NCBI GenBank assembly: GCA_002238725.1
Contig: MPMX01000009.1
Location: 36,793-100,792, forward strand
DNA: 64,000 bases
Direction of reading: 5' to 3'
From: Rhodospirillaceae bacterium bin65
GTDB taxonomy: Bacteria; Pseudomonadota; Alphaproteobacteria; Bin65
Shown here in pieces: positions 1-8,342 of the stretch. The notes under the pieces were generated by a model that worked only from the letters and a program-made list of their open reading frames with translations, did no database searches and was not told the DNA's origin. The first letter of the stretch is position 1; each line of letters opens with the position of its first letter. Both the position numbers and the translations under genes were made by a program.

Positions 1-754
1 TCTCGTCGAAGCGCCAGGCGAGCGGGCCGTCGAACTCGTTCGAGGTGTTGAGGTTGAGCGGCTGGCGCGACCACAGCGTAAGGCCAGGGGCGCCCACCGG
101 CACGGCGCAGGTCACCGCCTGCTTGACCTGGGTCGGCGCGAGCGGCAGCAGGTTGCCGATCCAGATGTCGTCGCAGAACACCGCGCTGGTCGCCAGCATC
201 TTCATGCCGCTGATCACGATGCCGTCGTCGCGCTCGTCGATCACCGAGAGGGTCGGCACCGGCAGGTTCTGGCGCGTGTAGAATTCCGGGTTGCGCGCCG
301 CCTGGGGCGGCAGCACGGCATAGGTAGCGTAGACGTCGTTCTTCCGGCAGTGCTCGTAATAGGCGATCAGGTTGGCGCCGAACTTCCAATCCTCGGTATC
401 GAAGGCCGACGGCAGGGTCGACATGCCGGTGACGAAGCCGGAGACATGGTCGGGCGAGCGGCCGAACATGCCGTAGGTCATGTCGGCGATGCCCTTGTGG
501 CATTTCAGGCGGCGGCGCAGGTCGTCCTTCGATTTCGCGCGCAGATACCAGGTCGAATAGCGCTCGCCGTCCTCCTCGAAGGAGTAGGTCTCGAGATTCT
601 CCGGCGCCCGTTTGGTGTCGTACATGTCGGCGACGGTCTGCGCCGCGGTCGCGAAGGCCGGGTGCGTCGTGACATCGTCGACCTTCTCGCCGCCGAGATA
701 GACGGTCCGGCCGTCGCGCAGCCCCTCCAGATGCTCCTTGCCGGTCTTCAGCAT
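1..754 (-). CDS. hpaB: 4-hydroxyphenylacetate 3-monooxygenase, oxygenase component (partial, C-terminus beyond window)
   Basis: Flavin-dependent (FADH2-using) aromatic hydroxylase of the HpaB family, which ortho-hydroxylates 4-hydroxyphenylacetate or a related phenol with reduced flavin supplied by a separate reductase. About 251 N-terminal residues are visible. They contain the family's N-terminal block (LRDGRTVYLGGEKVDDVTTH), then ADMYGMF-like and GFVTGM segments. The chosen ATG (MLKTGKEHL) has a GGGAGG Shine-Dalgarno about 6 bases upstream. The family is about 480-520 residues, so roughly half is missing. It is the last gene of a leftward set after DUF2848 and a cupin protein, which suggests an aromatic-compound catabolic operon. 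The exact substrate cannot be told, because the family also includes hydroxylases for other phenols. Confidence 0.85.
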   Translation of the reverse strand, partial: MLKTGKEHLEGLRDGRTVYLGGEKVDDVTTHPAFATAAQTVADMYDTKRAPENLETYSFEEDGERYSTWYLRAKSKDDLRRRLKCHKGIADMTYGMFGRSPDHVSGFVTGMSTLPSAFDTEDWKFGANLIAYYEHCRKNDVYATYAVLPPQAARNPEFYTRQNLPVPTLSVIDERDDGIVISGMKMLATSAVFCDDIWIGNLLPLAPTQVKQAVTCAVPVGAPGLTLWSRQPLNLNTSNEFDGPLAWRFDE

Positions 755-811
755 GTCGGCCTCCCGCGTCTCCGCAGCGTACCGGGTCGCGCCGCGTCCG
801 GCCCTTATAGC

Positions 812-1216
812 CTACAGGTCGCCCTCGAAGGGGTTTGTCTCGTCGTAATAGTGGATTTCGTAAAGCAGGCAGCCACCCTCGCTCTTGAACGGGCCGTGAT
901 AGACGCCGGGCGGGCGGCAGGCGTAGGTCGGCGCCAGGAAATTCTCGCCACCCGCGCCCGTCTCGTCGTTGCCGACAGTGAGGTCGCCGTGGACCAGATA
1001 GACCTCTTCCCAATGGTCGTGGACGAAGGGCACGGTGCTGAAGGCGCCCGGATCGAAGCGCAGGAACCGGGTCCGGCTGCCGGTCCCGTTCGCCTCGTCG
1101 ATGTCGCTGGCGAGGGTCTTCTGTTGTACGCCGTCGTCGGTATAGCCCGGCGGTCTTTCCCAGCCGCTGTCCATGTCGAGCGCGAAGAATTCCATATGGG
1201 GCTTGTTGAACGGCAT
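812..1216 (-). CDS. Cupin-domain protein
   Basis: Small single-domain cupin (134 residues). The metal-binding cupin motif is visible around residues 66-80 (HDHWEEVYLVHGDL), and a second motif with PGVYHGPF lies near residues 103-111, so the protein probably holds a metal ion in a beta-barrel. Such proteins act as small dioxygenases, isomerases or sensors; the reaction cannot be told here. The start ATG follows a strong GGAGGAAAGG Shine-Dalgarno. It sits 20 bp after the DUF2848 gene and 57 bp before the hpaB-type gene, all leftward, so the three are probably co-transcribed and serve one catabolic route. Confidence 0.8.
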   Translation of the reverse strand: MPFNKPHMEFFALDMDSGWERPPGYTDDGVQQKTLASDIDEANGTGSRTRFLRFDPGAFSTVPFVHDHWEEVYLVHGDLTVGNDETGAGGENFLAPTYACRPPGVYHGPFKSEGGCLLYEIHYYDETNPFEGDL

Positions 1217-1236
1217 CCTTTCCTCCCCGGTGCCCG

Positions 1237-1926
1237 CTAGCCTTCGACGGGCAGCGGCACGATCGTGTAACGATGGCGCAGGCAGCGGCCGAGCACCGGA
1301 TCTTCCAGTTCCATCTCGAAGGCGGCGGACGTGCGGATCTCGCCATGCACGGCGAGCGTGCCGCCGAACATGGCCGCACCCTCGGGCAGGCCGCCGTAAA
1401 GCGCCTGCAATTCGCCGGGCGGGCGCATCGCCGAAACCGCGCCTTCCTGATACAGGCTGCGCCCGCCGTCTTCCTCGACCCAGGATCGCAGGATCAACTC
1501 GTCCCAGTGGCCGGCCACCTCGTCAAAGGGCCAGACCGCCGGGCCGACGGGTTTGGCGCACATCTGCTTCGACAGGGACACGCCGACGGTTTCCGCCTGC
1601 CGGTCGGTATGGTCCGAGCCGACGCCGACATAGTGGCGCCCGCCCAGGTTCAGGATGACGGTTTCCGCCTCGCCGCTCGAATGCGGGCCCGACACCTGGA
1701 TTTCCGCCCCGGTCGTCAGCAGGCCGGCGGCAACCCGGTAGAACGTCGGCACCGTCTTCGGCCGGGCGATGCCGATCGCCTCCAGCTCGGCGATATGCGC
1801 TTCCATCGCCTCCCGGTTGCGCCCGGTCCAGCCGGCGATGACCAGCGCGCCGACGGCTGCGGCGAGCGGCCGGTCGCCGTCTTTCGTCTGCGCCGTCAGT
1901 TTCAGATGTGCCGCGCTCTCGCTCAT
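1237..1926 (-). CDS. DUF2848 family protein
   Basis: Protein of the DUF2848 family (229 residues). Recognisable family features are the SGEAE segment, the GGRHYVGVGSDHTDR block and SLSKQMCAKP, followed by WPFDEVAGHWDEL. The family resembles fumarylacetoacetate hydrolase-type folds and is often found with aromatic or amino-acid catabolic genes, but its reaction is not established to my knowledge. The ATG at 1926 is preferred over an upstream in-frame ATG because GAGGA lies just upstream and the protein then starts at the family's usual place. It is the first gene of the leftward operon with the cupin and hydroxylase genes, and is divergent from the CoxL-like gene with 236 bp between them. Confidence 0.8.
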   Translation of the reverse strand: MSESAAHLKLTAQTKDGDRPLAAAVGALVIAGWTGRNREAMEAHIAELEAIGIARPKTVPTFYRVAAGLLTTGAEIQVSGPHSSGEAETVILNLGGRHYVGVGSDHTDRQAETVGVSLSKQMCAKPVGPAVWPFDEVAGHWDELILRSWVEEDGGRSLYQEGAVSAMRPPGELQALYGGLPEGAAMFGGTLAVHGEIRTSAAFEMELEDPVLGRCLRHRYTIVPLPVEG

Positions 1927-2162
1927 TCGGTCCTCGCTCTGCCTGGTTCGTGCCCGCAAGTGCGGTCTGAACCCGGGCCGCATCCTAGGGGGCTTCGACG
2001 CACGCCTGTCAAGCGGCGTCCGGCGCGTCCCGTCAGGTTTGCTTGCCGGCGATGTCCCGATGTTGGAAATTGCGCGCCGAACCCCCGCCGACGCCTCTCG
2101 TCGCGAAAGGACTGTATTGATGCGCCTGCGCTATCGGCCCGTCCGCAAAAGGTCGTCACGAA

Positions 2163-4487
2163 TTGACCGGTGATGGAACGGGAGCGGGCCGGGGCCGCGT
2201 CGAAGATGCCCGCCTGCTCACCGGCCGGGCGCGGTTCGCCGATGACATCGTTCTCGACCGCATGGTGCACGCCGCCTTCGTGCGCAGCCCGGTCGCCCAT
2301 GCGGACATCGCCGGCATCGATACCCGCGCAGCGCTTGAAGCCGGTGCCCTGCTGGCGCTGACGGCCGCGGACCTGCCGTTCATCGAAAAGTCGCTGATCC
2401 TGCGCTATGCCCATGCGAGCGTCCGGCATGCAATGATGCCGTTCCTGGCGCTCGGGCGGGTGCGCTTTGTGGGCGAGCCGGTCGCCCTGGTGGTGGCGGA
2501 CAGCCGTTACGAGGCCGAGGATTTCGCGGCGCTGGTCGAAGTCGATTACCGGCCCCTGCCCGCCGTCGCCTCGACCGCGGCGGCCGTGGCGGAGGACGCG
2601 CCGGCGCTGCATGGCGCCTGGCCGGGAAACATTGCGGCGGCCTTCCGGCACGAAACCGGCGATGCCGATGCCGCCTTCGCCCGCTGCGCCGGGCGGATCG
2701 CCCGCACGTTCGAACACGCGCGCCAGGCGCCGATGCCGCTGGAAACGCGCGGCTGCGTCGCCGATTTCAATGCCGGCCGGGATTTCCTGACGCTCCATGT
2801 CTCGACCCAGACTCACTATGCGGTCAGGCAGAATCTGGCCCACATTCTGGAGATGCCGGAAGACGGCATTCGCGTGATCGCCGCGGATGTCGGCGGCGGT
2901 TTCGGCTCCAAGTCCCGGCCCTATTGCGAGGAGGTCGTCATCGGTCATGCCAGCCGGGTGCTCGGCCGTCCGGTCAAATGGATCGAGGACCGGTTCGAGC
3001 ATTTCCAGGCGACGACCCATTCGCGTTCGACCGAAACCGAGCTGGAAATCGGCTATGACGGCGACGGCCGCATCCTGGCGCTGCGGGGCCGGCTGACGGT
3101 CGATGTCGGCGCCTATATTTTCACCAGCGGCATCATCACGGCCGAGGTCGCATCCGGGCATTGCGCCGGGCCGTACAAAATCCCCGACATTTCGCTCGAA
3201 GTCGTGTGCGTCGGCACCAACAAGACGCCGCTGGCGACCTATCGCGGCGCCGGCCAGCCCGAAGCGACATTCCCGCTCGAAACCCTGCTGGACATGGCCG
3301 CCCGTGACCTCGGCCTTTCGGCGCCGGAAATCCGCAGGCGCAACCTCGTGACGCCGTCCGACATGCCCTATGCCCCGCATATCCCGTATGCCGGGCCCGG
3401 GTGCCGGTTCGAAAGCGGGGACTTCCCGGCGCTGCTTGAGCGGGCGGTCGCCGGCAGCGGCTACGGCGAAAGGGTCGAAACGGTCGGGGCGCGCGAGCGC
3501 GCCGCCTGGGGCCTCGCCTGCGGCATCGAAAGCACCGGCTTCATCGGTTTCGAGTCGGCGGAAGTGCGGATCGACGGCGCCGGCAACGTGACAGTTCTCT
3601 CCGGCATGAGCAGCCAGGGCCAGGGCCAGGCGACGGCTTACGCCAAAGTGTGCGCGGAAGTCCTCGGTGTCGATCCGGGGCGAGTCACCGTGCGCATGGG
3701 CGATACCGGGCTCCTGCCGTTCGGCCGCGGCGCCTTTGCCAGCCGCGGCGCGGTCGTCGGCGCCAACGCGGTCGCCGGCGCCGCATCGCGACTGCGGGAA
3801 AAGGTGCGGCGCCATGCCGGCGTGCTGTTGCAGGAAAATCCCGAGAGCCTGTCCCTGGAAGCGGGCGAGGTCGTCCGGTCCGACGGCGAACGGACAGGGT
3901 TGCACCTGGGCGATATCGCGCGGGCGGCGGCTCCCGGCGGTCCGCTTTACGATGGCGATCCGGCGCTATCCTCGCAGTTCATCTTCGATACGGAAGGGAC
4001 GCTGACCTTCGCGCTCGCGGTCCACGCAGCGAAGGTTGCAGTCGACATGCAGACCGGCCGCTGCCGGATTCTGGATTATTTCATCGTCCACGATGCCGGC
4101 CGGCTTCTCGACCGGGCCATCGTCGACGGCCAGATCGTCGGCGGCGCAGTCGAGGGTATCGGCGGCGCGATGCTTTCCGAACTCGTCTATGACGACGACG
4201 GCCAACTCCTCACCGGGACCCTGGCCGATTACCCGGTCATCGCCGCGACCGAGGCGCCGCGCATCGGGCTCGATCATCTCGAGACGGCGCCGACCACCAA
4301 TCCGCTGGGCGTGCGCGGCGTCGGCGAGGGCGGCGTCATCCCGGTCGCGCCGGCCATAATGAACGCCGTTTCCCGGGCGATCGACCCCGCCAGCAACGGT
4401 CACGCCGCACCGCTGTGCCGCGCGCCGCTGCGGCCTGAGGCGGTGTTGCGCGCCATTGCGCTTTCCCGGCCTGAGCGCGAACGATAA
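2163..4487 (+). CDS. Xanthine dehydrogenase/CO dehydrogenase-family molybdopterin-binding subunit (CoxL-like), orphan
   Basis: Large molybdenum-cofactor subunit of the xanthine oxidase family (774 residues, the usual length). Visible landmarks are the N-terminal RVEDARLLTGRARFADDI block, GGGFGSK in the first cofactor domain, YRGAGQPEA, the GQGQATAYAK stretch, and the C-terminal GVRGVGEGGVIP loop holding the catalytic glutamate. The CoxL signature loop is not obvious, so a general aldehyde- or N-heterocycle-hydroxylase is more likely than CO dehydrogenase. There is no ATG in the frame after the upstream stop; TTG at 2163 fits, with AAAAGG about 10 bases upstream. The FAD (CoxM) and 2Fe-2S (CoxS) subunits are absent on both sides, so electron transfer must use subunits coded elsewhere or the gene is a remnant. 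It converges on the Fic gene. Confidence 0.85.
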   Translation: MTGDGTGAGRGRVEDARLLTGRARFADDIVLDRMVHAAFVRSPVAHADIAGIDTRAALEAGALLALTAADLPFIEKSLILRYAHASVRHAMMPFLALGRVRFVGEPVALVVADSRYEAEDFAALVEVDYRPLPAVASTAAAVAEDAPALHGAWPGNIAAAFRHETGDADAAFARCAGRIARTFEHARQAPMPLETRGCVADFNAGRDFLTLHVSTQTHYAVRQNLAHILEMPEDGIRVIAADVGGGFGSKSRPYCEEVVIGHASRVLGRPVKWIEDRFEHFQATTHSRSTETELEIGYDGDGRILALRGRLTVDVGAYIFTSGIITAEVASGHCAGPYKIPDISLEVVCVGTNKTPLATYRGAGQPEATFPLETLLDMAARDLGLSAPEIRRRNLVTPSDMPYAPHIPYAGPGCRFESGDFPALLERAVAGSGYGERVETVGARERAAWGLACGIESTGFIGFESAEVRIDGAGNVTVLSGMSSQGQGQATAYAKVCAEVLGVDPGRVTVRMGDTGLLPFGRGAFASRGAVVGANAVAGAASRLREKVRRHAGVLLQENPESLSLEAGEVVRSDGERTGLHLGDIARAAAPGGPLYDGDPALSSQFIFDTEGTLTFALAVHAAKVAVDMQTGRCRILDYFIVHDAGRLLDRAIVDGQIVGGAVEGIGGAMLSELVYDDDGQLLTGTLADYPVIAATEAPRIGLDHLETAPTTNPLGVRGVGEGGVIPVAPAIMNAVSRAIDPASNGHAAPLCRAPLRPEAVLRAIALSRPERER

Positions 4488-4503
4488 GCCGGCTCTTCCG
4501 CCG

Positions 4504-5901
4504 CTAACGGCGCCACACCTGCCGCCAGGCGGCAAACTCCGGTGGCGCGATGCGGTATCGCGCGAAATTGCCGTCGTGGAGGCTGAGAAGTTCCCGCTCG
4601 GCAATCTCGCGAAACCGTTCGCGTTCGGCTTCGTCAATATGCCGGACCGCCCAGGCCTCGACTTCGGCAGCGGCCTGCTTCTCGTCCATACGGGCTCGGA
4701 CGATCCCGCCGATGAGTTCGCGCAATGCCGTCCTGTGTCGCATCCGGAACGGGTTGGGCTCCCCGAGGGACTGGCGCACCGCGGCGTAACGGGCAGCCGA
4801 CCGCCGGTAGGCCCAGAGGAACAGGTCGCGCAGCAGTTCGGTGCGCCGCAATTCGTACACGCCGAGTATCGCTTCCGTGTACAGGTCGCGCCGAACGTCC
4901 TCGAAGGACAGCGGCGAAAGGTTCGCCTCGACGAGCGGAATGTTGGCGGCAAGCCGCGATACCCGCTTGTTGACGTCGTCGAAGGGTTGCAGATACGGCA
5001 AGTGCACCATCGCGAAGAAGGCCTGTTCGAAAGGATCTTCGATCGCCGAGACGATTGCGAGAACCCGATCGAAACACTCTTCGATCGACTGCGGCAATTC
5101 CAGCGGATGAAAAACCGAACCCGTAATGCCGACGCTGCTGTTGCGAAGCCGGCCCGGCGCTTCCGGGTCCGGCAGCAGATTGTCCGCCAATGCCGCGTGG
5201 AGATTGAGAATCGTATACCGGTTGAAGCCGATATCGCCCGCTCCGTCGACGAGGAATTCTATGGCCGCCTTGTGGTTGAGGATCATCAGGGTTTCGCGCG
5301 CGTCCTTGCCCTCCGCTTCCTGGCCGGCTTCGATCAAGCGTATCGTATCGAGGAGCGAGTAGGTGTTGCCCTCCAGCCGGCTGGAATTCCACGAAAGATC
5401 GATCAGCAGCCGGCTCAATATCTGCTTGGCGTAGGTGCCGGCCGGTTGCCCGGCTACTCCGGACCTGCCGGTCTCGGCAAGCTGCGTGCGCTCTTCTTCG
5501 GAGAGATAGAAGCTTTCGTTGGGTCGGTAGGAATCGAGGAAATCCCGGTCGTATCCGACCGGTTCGCGCGCCTCGGGCGGCCGGCGGACATAGTCGCGAA
5601 TTTTGGCGCCAGCCCCGGAAAGCAGCGACGCCACTTCGACCCTTGCACTGCCTCTTGGGAGTCCGGAAGCCGCTCGCGATGGAACCACTTCGACGTACGG
5701 CATTAGATATCGCGTCGAGCGGCCCGTGCTTTCCTTGATCAGGCGCCCTTCGTCGACGAGTGCCTTGAGGCGGTGTTGCAGGGTTCGGTGCGGCGGCGCG
5801 GCCTCCAGCGCGTTGGCGATCTCCCGCGCGGTCAATCCTTCCGTCCCTCGCCGTACGACGTCTTCGATTGCCTGCAGGTCTGCTTCCCGATTTCGATTCA
5901 A
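4504..5901 (-). CDS. Fic/DOC-fold protein with N-terminal winged helix; degenerate Fic motif
   Basis: Fic-domain protein of 465 residues. Residues about 5-65 look like a winged helix-turn-helix (LTAREIANAL, then LKALVDEGRL). A Fic_N-like region carries the inhibitory motif S173-xxx-E177-G178-N179, and the Fic core follows. The catalytic loop reads QPFDDVNKR (305-313) instead of HPFxxGNGR, so the catalytic histidine is Gln and the GNGR phosphate-binding part is altered. AMP transfer is therefore doubtful and a DNA-binding or regulatory role is more likely. The start is TTG with AAAGG about 10 bases upstream; no ATG is available. Six related GCGCAA boxes lie directly upstream, suggesting autoregulation. 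It ends 16 bp from the convergent CoxL-like gene. Confidence 0.85.
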   Translation of the reverse strand: MNRNREADLQAIEDVVRRGTEGLTAREIANALEAAPPHRTLQHRLKALVDEGRLIKESTGRSTRYLMPYVEVVPSRAASGLPRGSARVEVASLLSGAGAKIRDYVRRPPEAREPVGYDRDFLDSYRPNESFYLSEEERTQLAETGRSGVAGQPAGTYAKQILSRLLIDLSWNSSRLEGNTYSLLDTIRLIEAGQEAEGKDARETLMILNHKAAIEFLVDGAGDIGFNRYTILNLHAALADNLLPDPEAPGRLRNSSVGITGSVFHPLELPQSIEECFDRVLAIVSAIEDPFEQAFFAMVHLPYLQPFDDVNKRVSRLAANIPLVEANLSPLSFEDVRRDLYTEAILGVYELRRTELLRDLFLWAYRRSAARYAAVRQSLGEPNPFRMRHRTALRELIGGIVRARMDEKQAAAEVEAWAVRHIDEAERERFREIAERELLSLHDGNFARYRIAPPEFAAWRQVWRR

Positions 5902-5930
5902 CGGACAGCGCCTTTGCCGGAATTCGCGGA

Positions 5931-6036
5931 TTTTCGCGCAATATACCGCTTATCGCGCAATAAATCATCTATTTTACGCAAATAAAAATTCTGCGCGCAA
6001 AAAAGTTGCGCATAAATGCTCTTTATTGCGCGTAAG
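5931..6036. promoter_or_regulatory. Phased operator array and promoter region of the Fic gene
   Basis: Six related boxes with consensus near TTATCGCGCAATAAA lie in an AT-rich island. Four are on the + strand (cores CGCAA at 5937, 5956, 5977 and 5996) and two are inverted (cores TTGCG at 6006 and 6026). Spacings of 19, 21, 19 and 20 bp put boxes about two helical turns apart. A leftward promoter can be drawn inside the array: -35 TTGCGC (complement of 5995-6000), 18 bp spacer, -10 TAAAAT (complement of 5971-5976). Overlap of boxes and promoter suggests repression, probably by the adjacent winged-helix Fic protein (inference). From 6037 to 6250 I see nothing definable. Confidence 0.6.
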
Positions 6037-6250
6037 GCGATGGACCCGGGGCGGGGACTCTCAGCCGCTGCTGCCCCGGCAGGGCTCGCGGCGCTTCGAT
6101 AGATGCCCGCAATCGGGGCCGCCCGGGCTGTCCGGCAGTCCGCAATGGGCGCCGGATACCGGCGATGGTTGCAGTGCGCCCGAGCCGGCGCCCGCATCGT
6201 GGCGGCGGGGGCCGGCCGTATCTGGCGGGGCGCCGCCGGAACGCCGGGCC

Positions 6251-6901
6251 TCAGTGCATCGGGACGAACGCCATGGCGAGGGAGGTTTCGATCTCCGTGA
6301 CCGCTTTCGAGACTTCCCGCCCGATCAGGTCCATCTGGCGGATCTGGTCGATCCGCGCCGCCGCCGACTTCAACTCCCGGCCCGACAACAGGCCTTCGAA
6401 GATGCGGCAGATGTCGGCGAGCGAAATGATGATGATGTCGCGCGCGTCCGGGATATCGTCGCTCAGGATCACGCCCATGATCCGGAGCTTCACCTCGCGG
6501 ACCGTCTTGTAGTCGTCGATCGGGTAGCGCCGCGTCCGCAGCACCCACATGAAGCGGTCCTCTTCGCGGTGCAGGATGCCGCGTCCGACCAAGCGGGCCA
6601 GCGAGCGCTCGCGGATCGCTTCGGCGTCGGCAACCGTATGCTTGATCCAGTAGCGGGTGTCCTGGGTTTCCTCGGACTCGACGATCCGGGCCAGCACCGG
6701 ATCGAGCAGATCGTCGCCGATCGGGCTCGGATCGATCACGAAGAGGCGCTCGGGATCGGTGTCGATCCGCCCCTCCATCGTAAGGTCCATCAGAACCGCT
6801 CCGGCAAGGGCATATTCGAGCGACAGCGTCGGTACGTCGATGAACCTTCCGCCTTTGTCGTCCAGCAACAGCAGCATGATCTCTTCCGAGAATCTCAACA
6901 T
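6251..6901 (-). CDS. GPP34 (GOLPH3) family protein
   Basis: Protein of the Golgi phosphoprotein 3-like family (216 residues). The N-terminal block SEEIMLLLLDDKGGRF and the LEYALAGAVLMDLTMEGRI segment are typical, followed by a mostly helical domain. In eukaryotes GOLPH3 binds phosphatidylinositol-4-phosphate on Golgi membranes; bacterial members are found mainly in actinobacteria and some proteobacteria and their role is unknown. The ATG at 6901 has AGGAGA 8 bases upstream and starts at the domain edge, so longer in-frame starts are rejected. The last residues (SLAMAFVPMH) end without an extra domain. It stands alone, divergent from the TauD-type gene. Confidence 0.8.
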   Translation of the reverse strand: MLRFSEEIMLLLLDDKGGRFIDVPTLSLEYALAGAVLMDLTMEGRIDTDPERLFVIDPSPIGDDLLDPVLARIVESEETQDTRYWIKHTVADAEAIRERSLARLVGRGILHREEDRFMWVLRTRRYPIDDYKTVREVKLRIMGVILSDDIPDARDIIIISLADICRIFEGLLSGRELKSAAARIDQIRQMDLIGREVSKAVTEIETSLAMAFVPMH

Positions 6902-7233
6902 ACAGGCGATCTCCTGAGTCGGGGCTTGGGCAATTGCTGTGGCTTTGCAATGGCGCAACCATACCGCGCCGTTTCCGGCTTGCACAGTTCCATTGAGTGC
7001 CGTCCTATCGGATATACCGGCGCCGATCCGCAAGAAAAATATCTCGCCGCCGCCGTGGCCCGATCGCCACCGGCAGGCTGACGATTTCAGGCCGCAATCC
7101 TGCCGGAGAGCGAGGCCGCCGCCAGATTTTCCGCTCTGCGCCATTGGCCCGGTCGCCACTTGAGAGGGCGATCGGGACGAACGACACTCTCCGCCGTATC
7201 GACGGTCGCAGCCGCCTTCGGGAGAGAGCAGCC
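6902..7233. other. Divergent intergenic region between GPP34 gene and BMC locus
   Basis: 332 bp without a supported gene. It must hold the leftward promoter for the GPP34 gene and the rightward promoter for the BMC locus. A weak rightward candidate is TTGCAC (6980-6985) with TCCTAT 17 bp later; I do not regard it as proven. No clear operator repeat was seen. Confidence 0.4.
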
Positions 7234-8310
7234 ATGAGCTATGCCCATATTTCGGTCGAGCCGTTGACGCCGACGATCGGCGCCATGGTCTCGAATGTGG
7301 ATCTCAACGCCGTCCGCTCCGATGCGGTCTACGAGGAGATCAGGGCGGCGCTCTGGAAGTATCATGTCCTCTTCTTCCGCAACCAGCCGATCGAGCCGGA
7401 GCCCTATATCAGGCTGGGCAGCCAGTTCGGCGATCTGGAAGAGCACGAGTTCTTCCCGCATATCGAAAGCTATCCGCAGATCCAGACCATCGCGCACGAG
7501 GGCTACGATCAGCCGGAAACCGACCGCTGGCACACCGACGTCACCTTTCGCGCCCGGCCGAGCAGCGTCAACCTGCTGCGCGCCGTAAAGCTGCCGCCGT
7601 CGGGCGGCGACACGGTCTGGTCGTCGACCGCCGCCGCCTTCGACGCCCTGCCGGACCAGCTCAAGACGATGCTGCTCGGCCTGAAGGCCGATCACGATCT
7701 GCCGCACCACCAGCGCCGCATCGACTTCTATCGCCGGGTCGAGGAAGGCCGGATCGGCGGCCAGTCGATGATGAATTCGATGGCCAATGAGCACGAGTTC
7801 CGGCTGATCGAGCAGAACCCGATCGTCACCCATCCCGCGGTCATCAACCATCCGGTCACCGGGCGGCTGACCCTGTTCGTCAACTCGATCTGGACCAAGA
7901 AATTCTTCGGCATCCATCTCGATCTGAGCGACGCGCTGCTGGGAATGCTGTTCGAGTGGGTCAAGAAGCCGGAATTCCTGGTGCGCTTCCGCTGGGAGAC
8001 CGATTCGCTGGTGATCTGGGACAATTTCGCGACCCAGCATTATGCGGTGTTCGACTATGCGCCCAACTACCGGGGCATGCACCGGATGACCGCCGGGTCG
8101 GCCGAGCCGCGGCTCGACATGGCGACGGTTCCGGCCCATCTGCGCCCGCCTTCGGCTTCGGCCGGCAACGGCGCCGGGCCGCGTTCCATCGTCGATACCG
8201 ACCGGCTGGCCGCTGCGCCTGCAGCGGAACGGGCCGCGGTCCATGCCGTGTTCAATGCGCTCGACGGCGTCGATCTCGATGCCATCGGCGCCCGGGCTGC
8301 CGGCATCTGA
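7234..8310 (+). CDS. TauD/TfdA-family Fe(II)/2-oxoglutarate dioxygenase with C-terminal extension
   Basis: Non-heme iron dioxygenase (358 residues) that would use O2 and 2-oxoglutarate to hydroxylate a substrate; TauD releases sulfite and an aldehyde from taurine in this way. The iron ligands are visible as WHTDVTF (His and Asp) and the distal His in TQHYAVFDY, followed by the 2-oxoglutarate-binding Arg in YRGMHRMT. TauD proteins normally end close to that point; this one continues about 60-70 residues through a Ser/Ala/Gly linker to a helical tail (AAERAAVHAVFNALDGVDL), which might be a shell-targeting helix. The ATG follows GGAGAG. It is the first gene of the BMC locus, 32 bp before the aldehyde dehydrogenase, so it is a candidate aldehyde-producing enzyme. 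The actual substrate is unknown. Confidence 0.85.
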   Translation: MSYAHISVEPLTPTIGAMVSNVDLNAVRSDAVYEEIRAALWKYHVLFFRNQPIEPEPYIRLGSQFGDLEEHEFFPHIESYPQIQTIAHEGYDQPETDRWHTDVTFRARPSSVNLLRAVKLPPSGGDTVWSSTAAAFDALPDQLKTMLLGLKADHDLPHHQRRIDFYRRVEEGRIGGQSMMNSMANEHEFRLIEQNPIVTHPAVINHPVTGRLTLFVNSIWTKKFFGIHLDLSDALLGMLFEWVKKPEFLVRFRWETDSLVIWDNFATQHYAVFDYAPNYRGMHRMTAGSAEPRLDMATVPAHLRPPSASAGNGAGPRSIVDTDRLAAAPAAERAAVHAVFNALDGVDLDAIGARAAGI

Positions 8311-8342
8311 CGCGCGGCTGCGGAGCGGACGGGCGAGGCGGC

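Noticed and set aside
1923..3905. Long minus-strand open frame of 660 codons opposite the CoxL-like gene
   Set aside because: It is the antisense shadow of a clearly conserved gene in GC-rich DNA; the translation has no family pattern.
4456..5706. Plus-strand open frame of 416 codons opposite the Fic gene
   Set aside because: Shadow of the Fic gene; no motif and no start signal.
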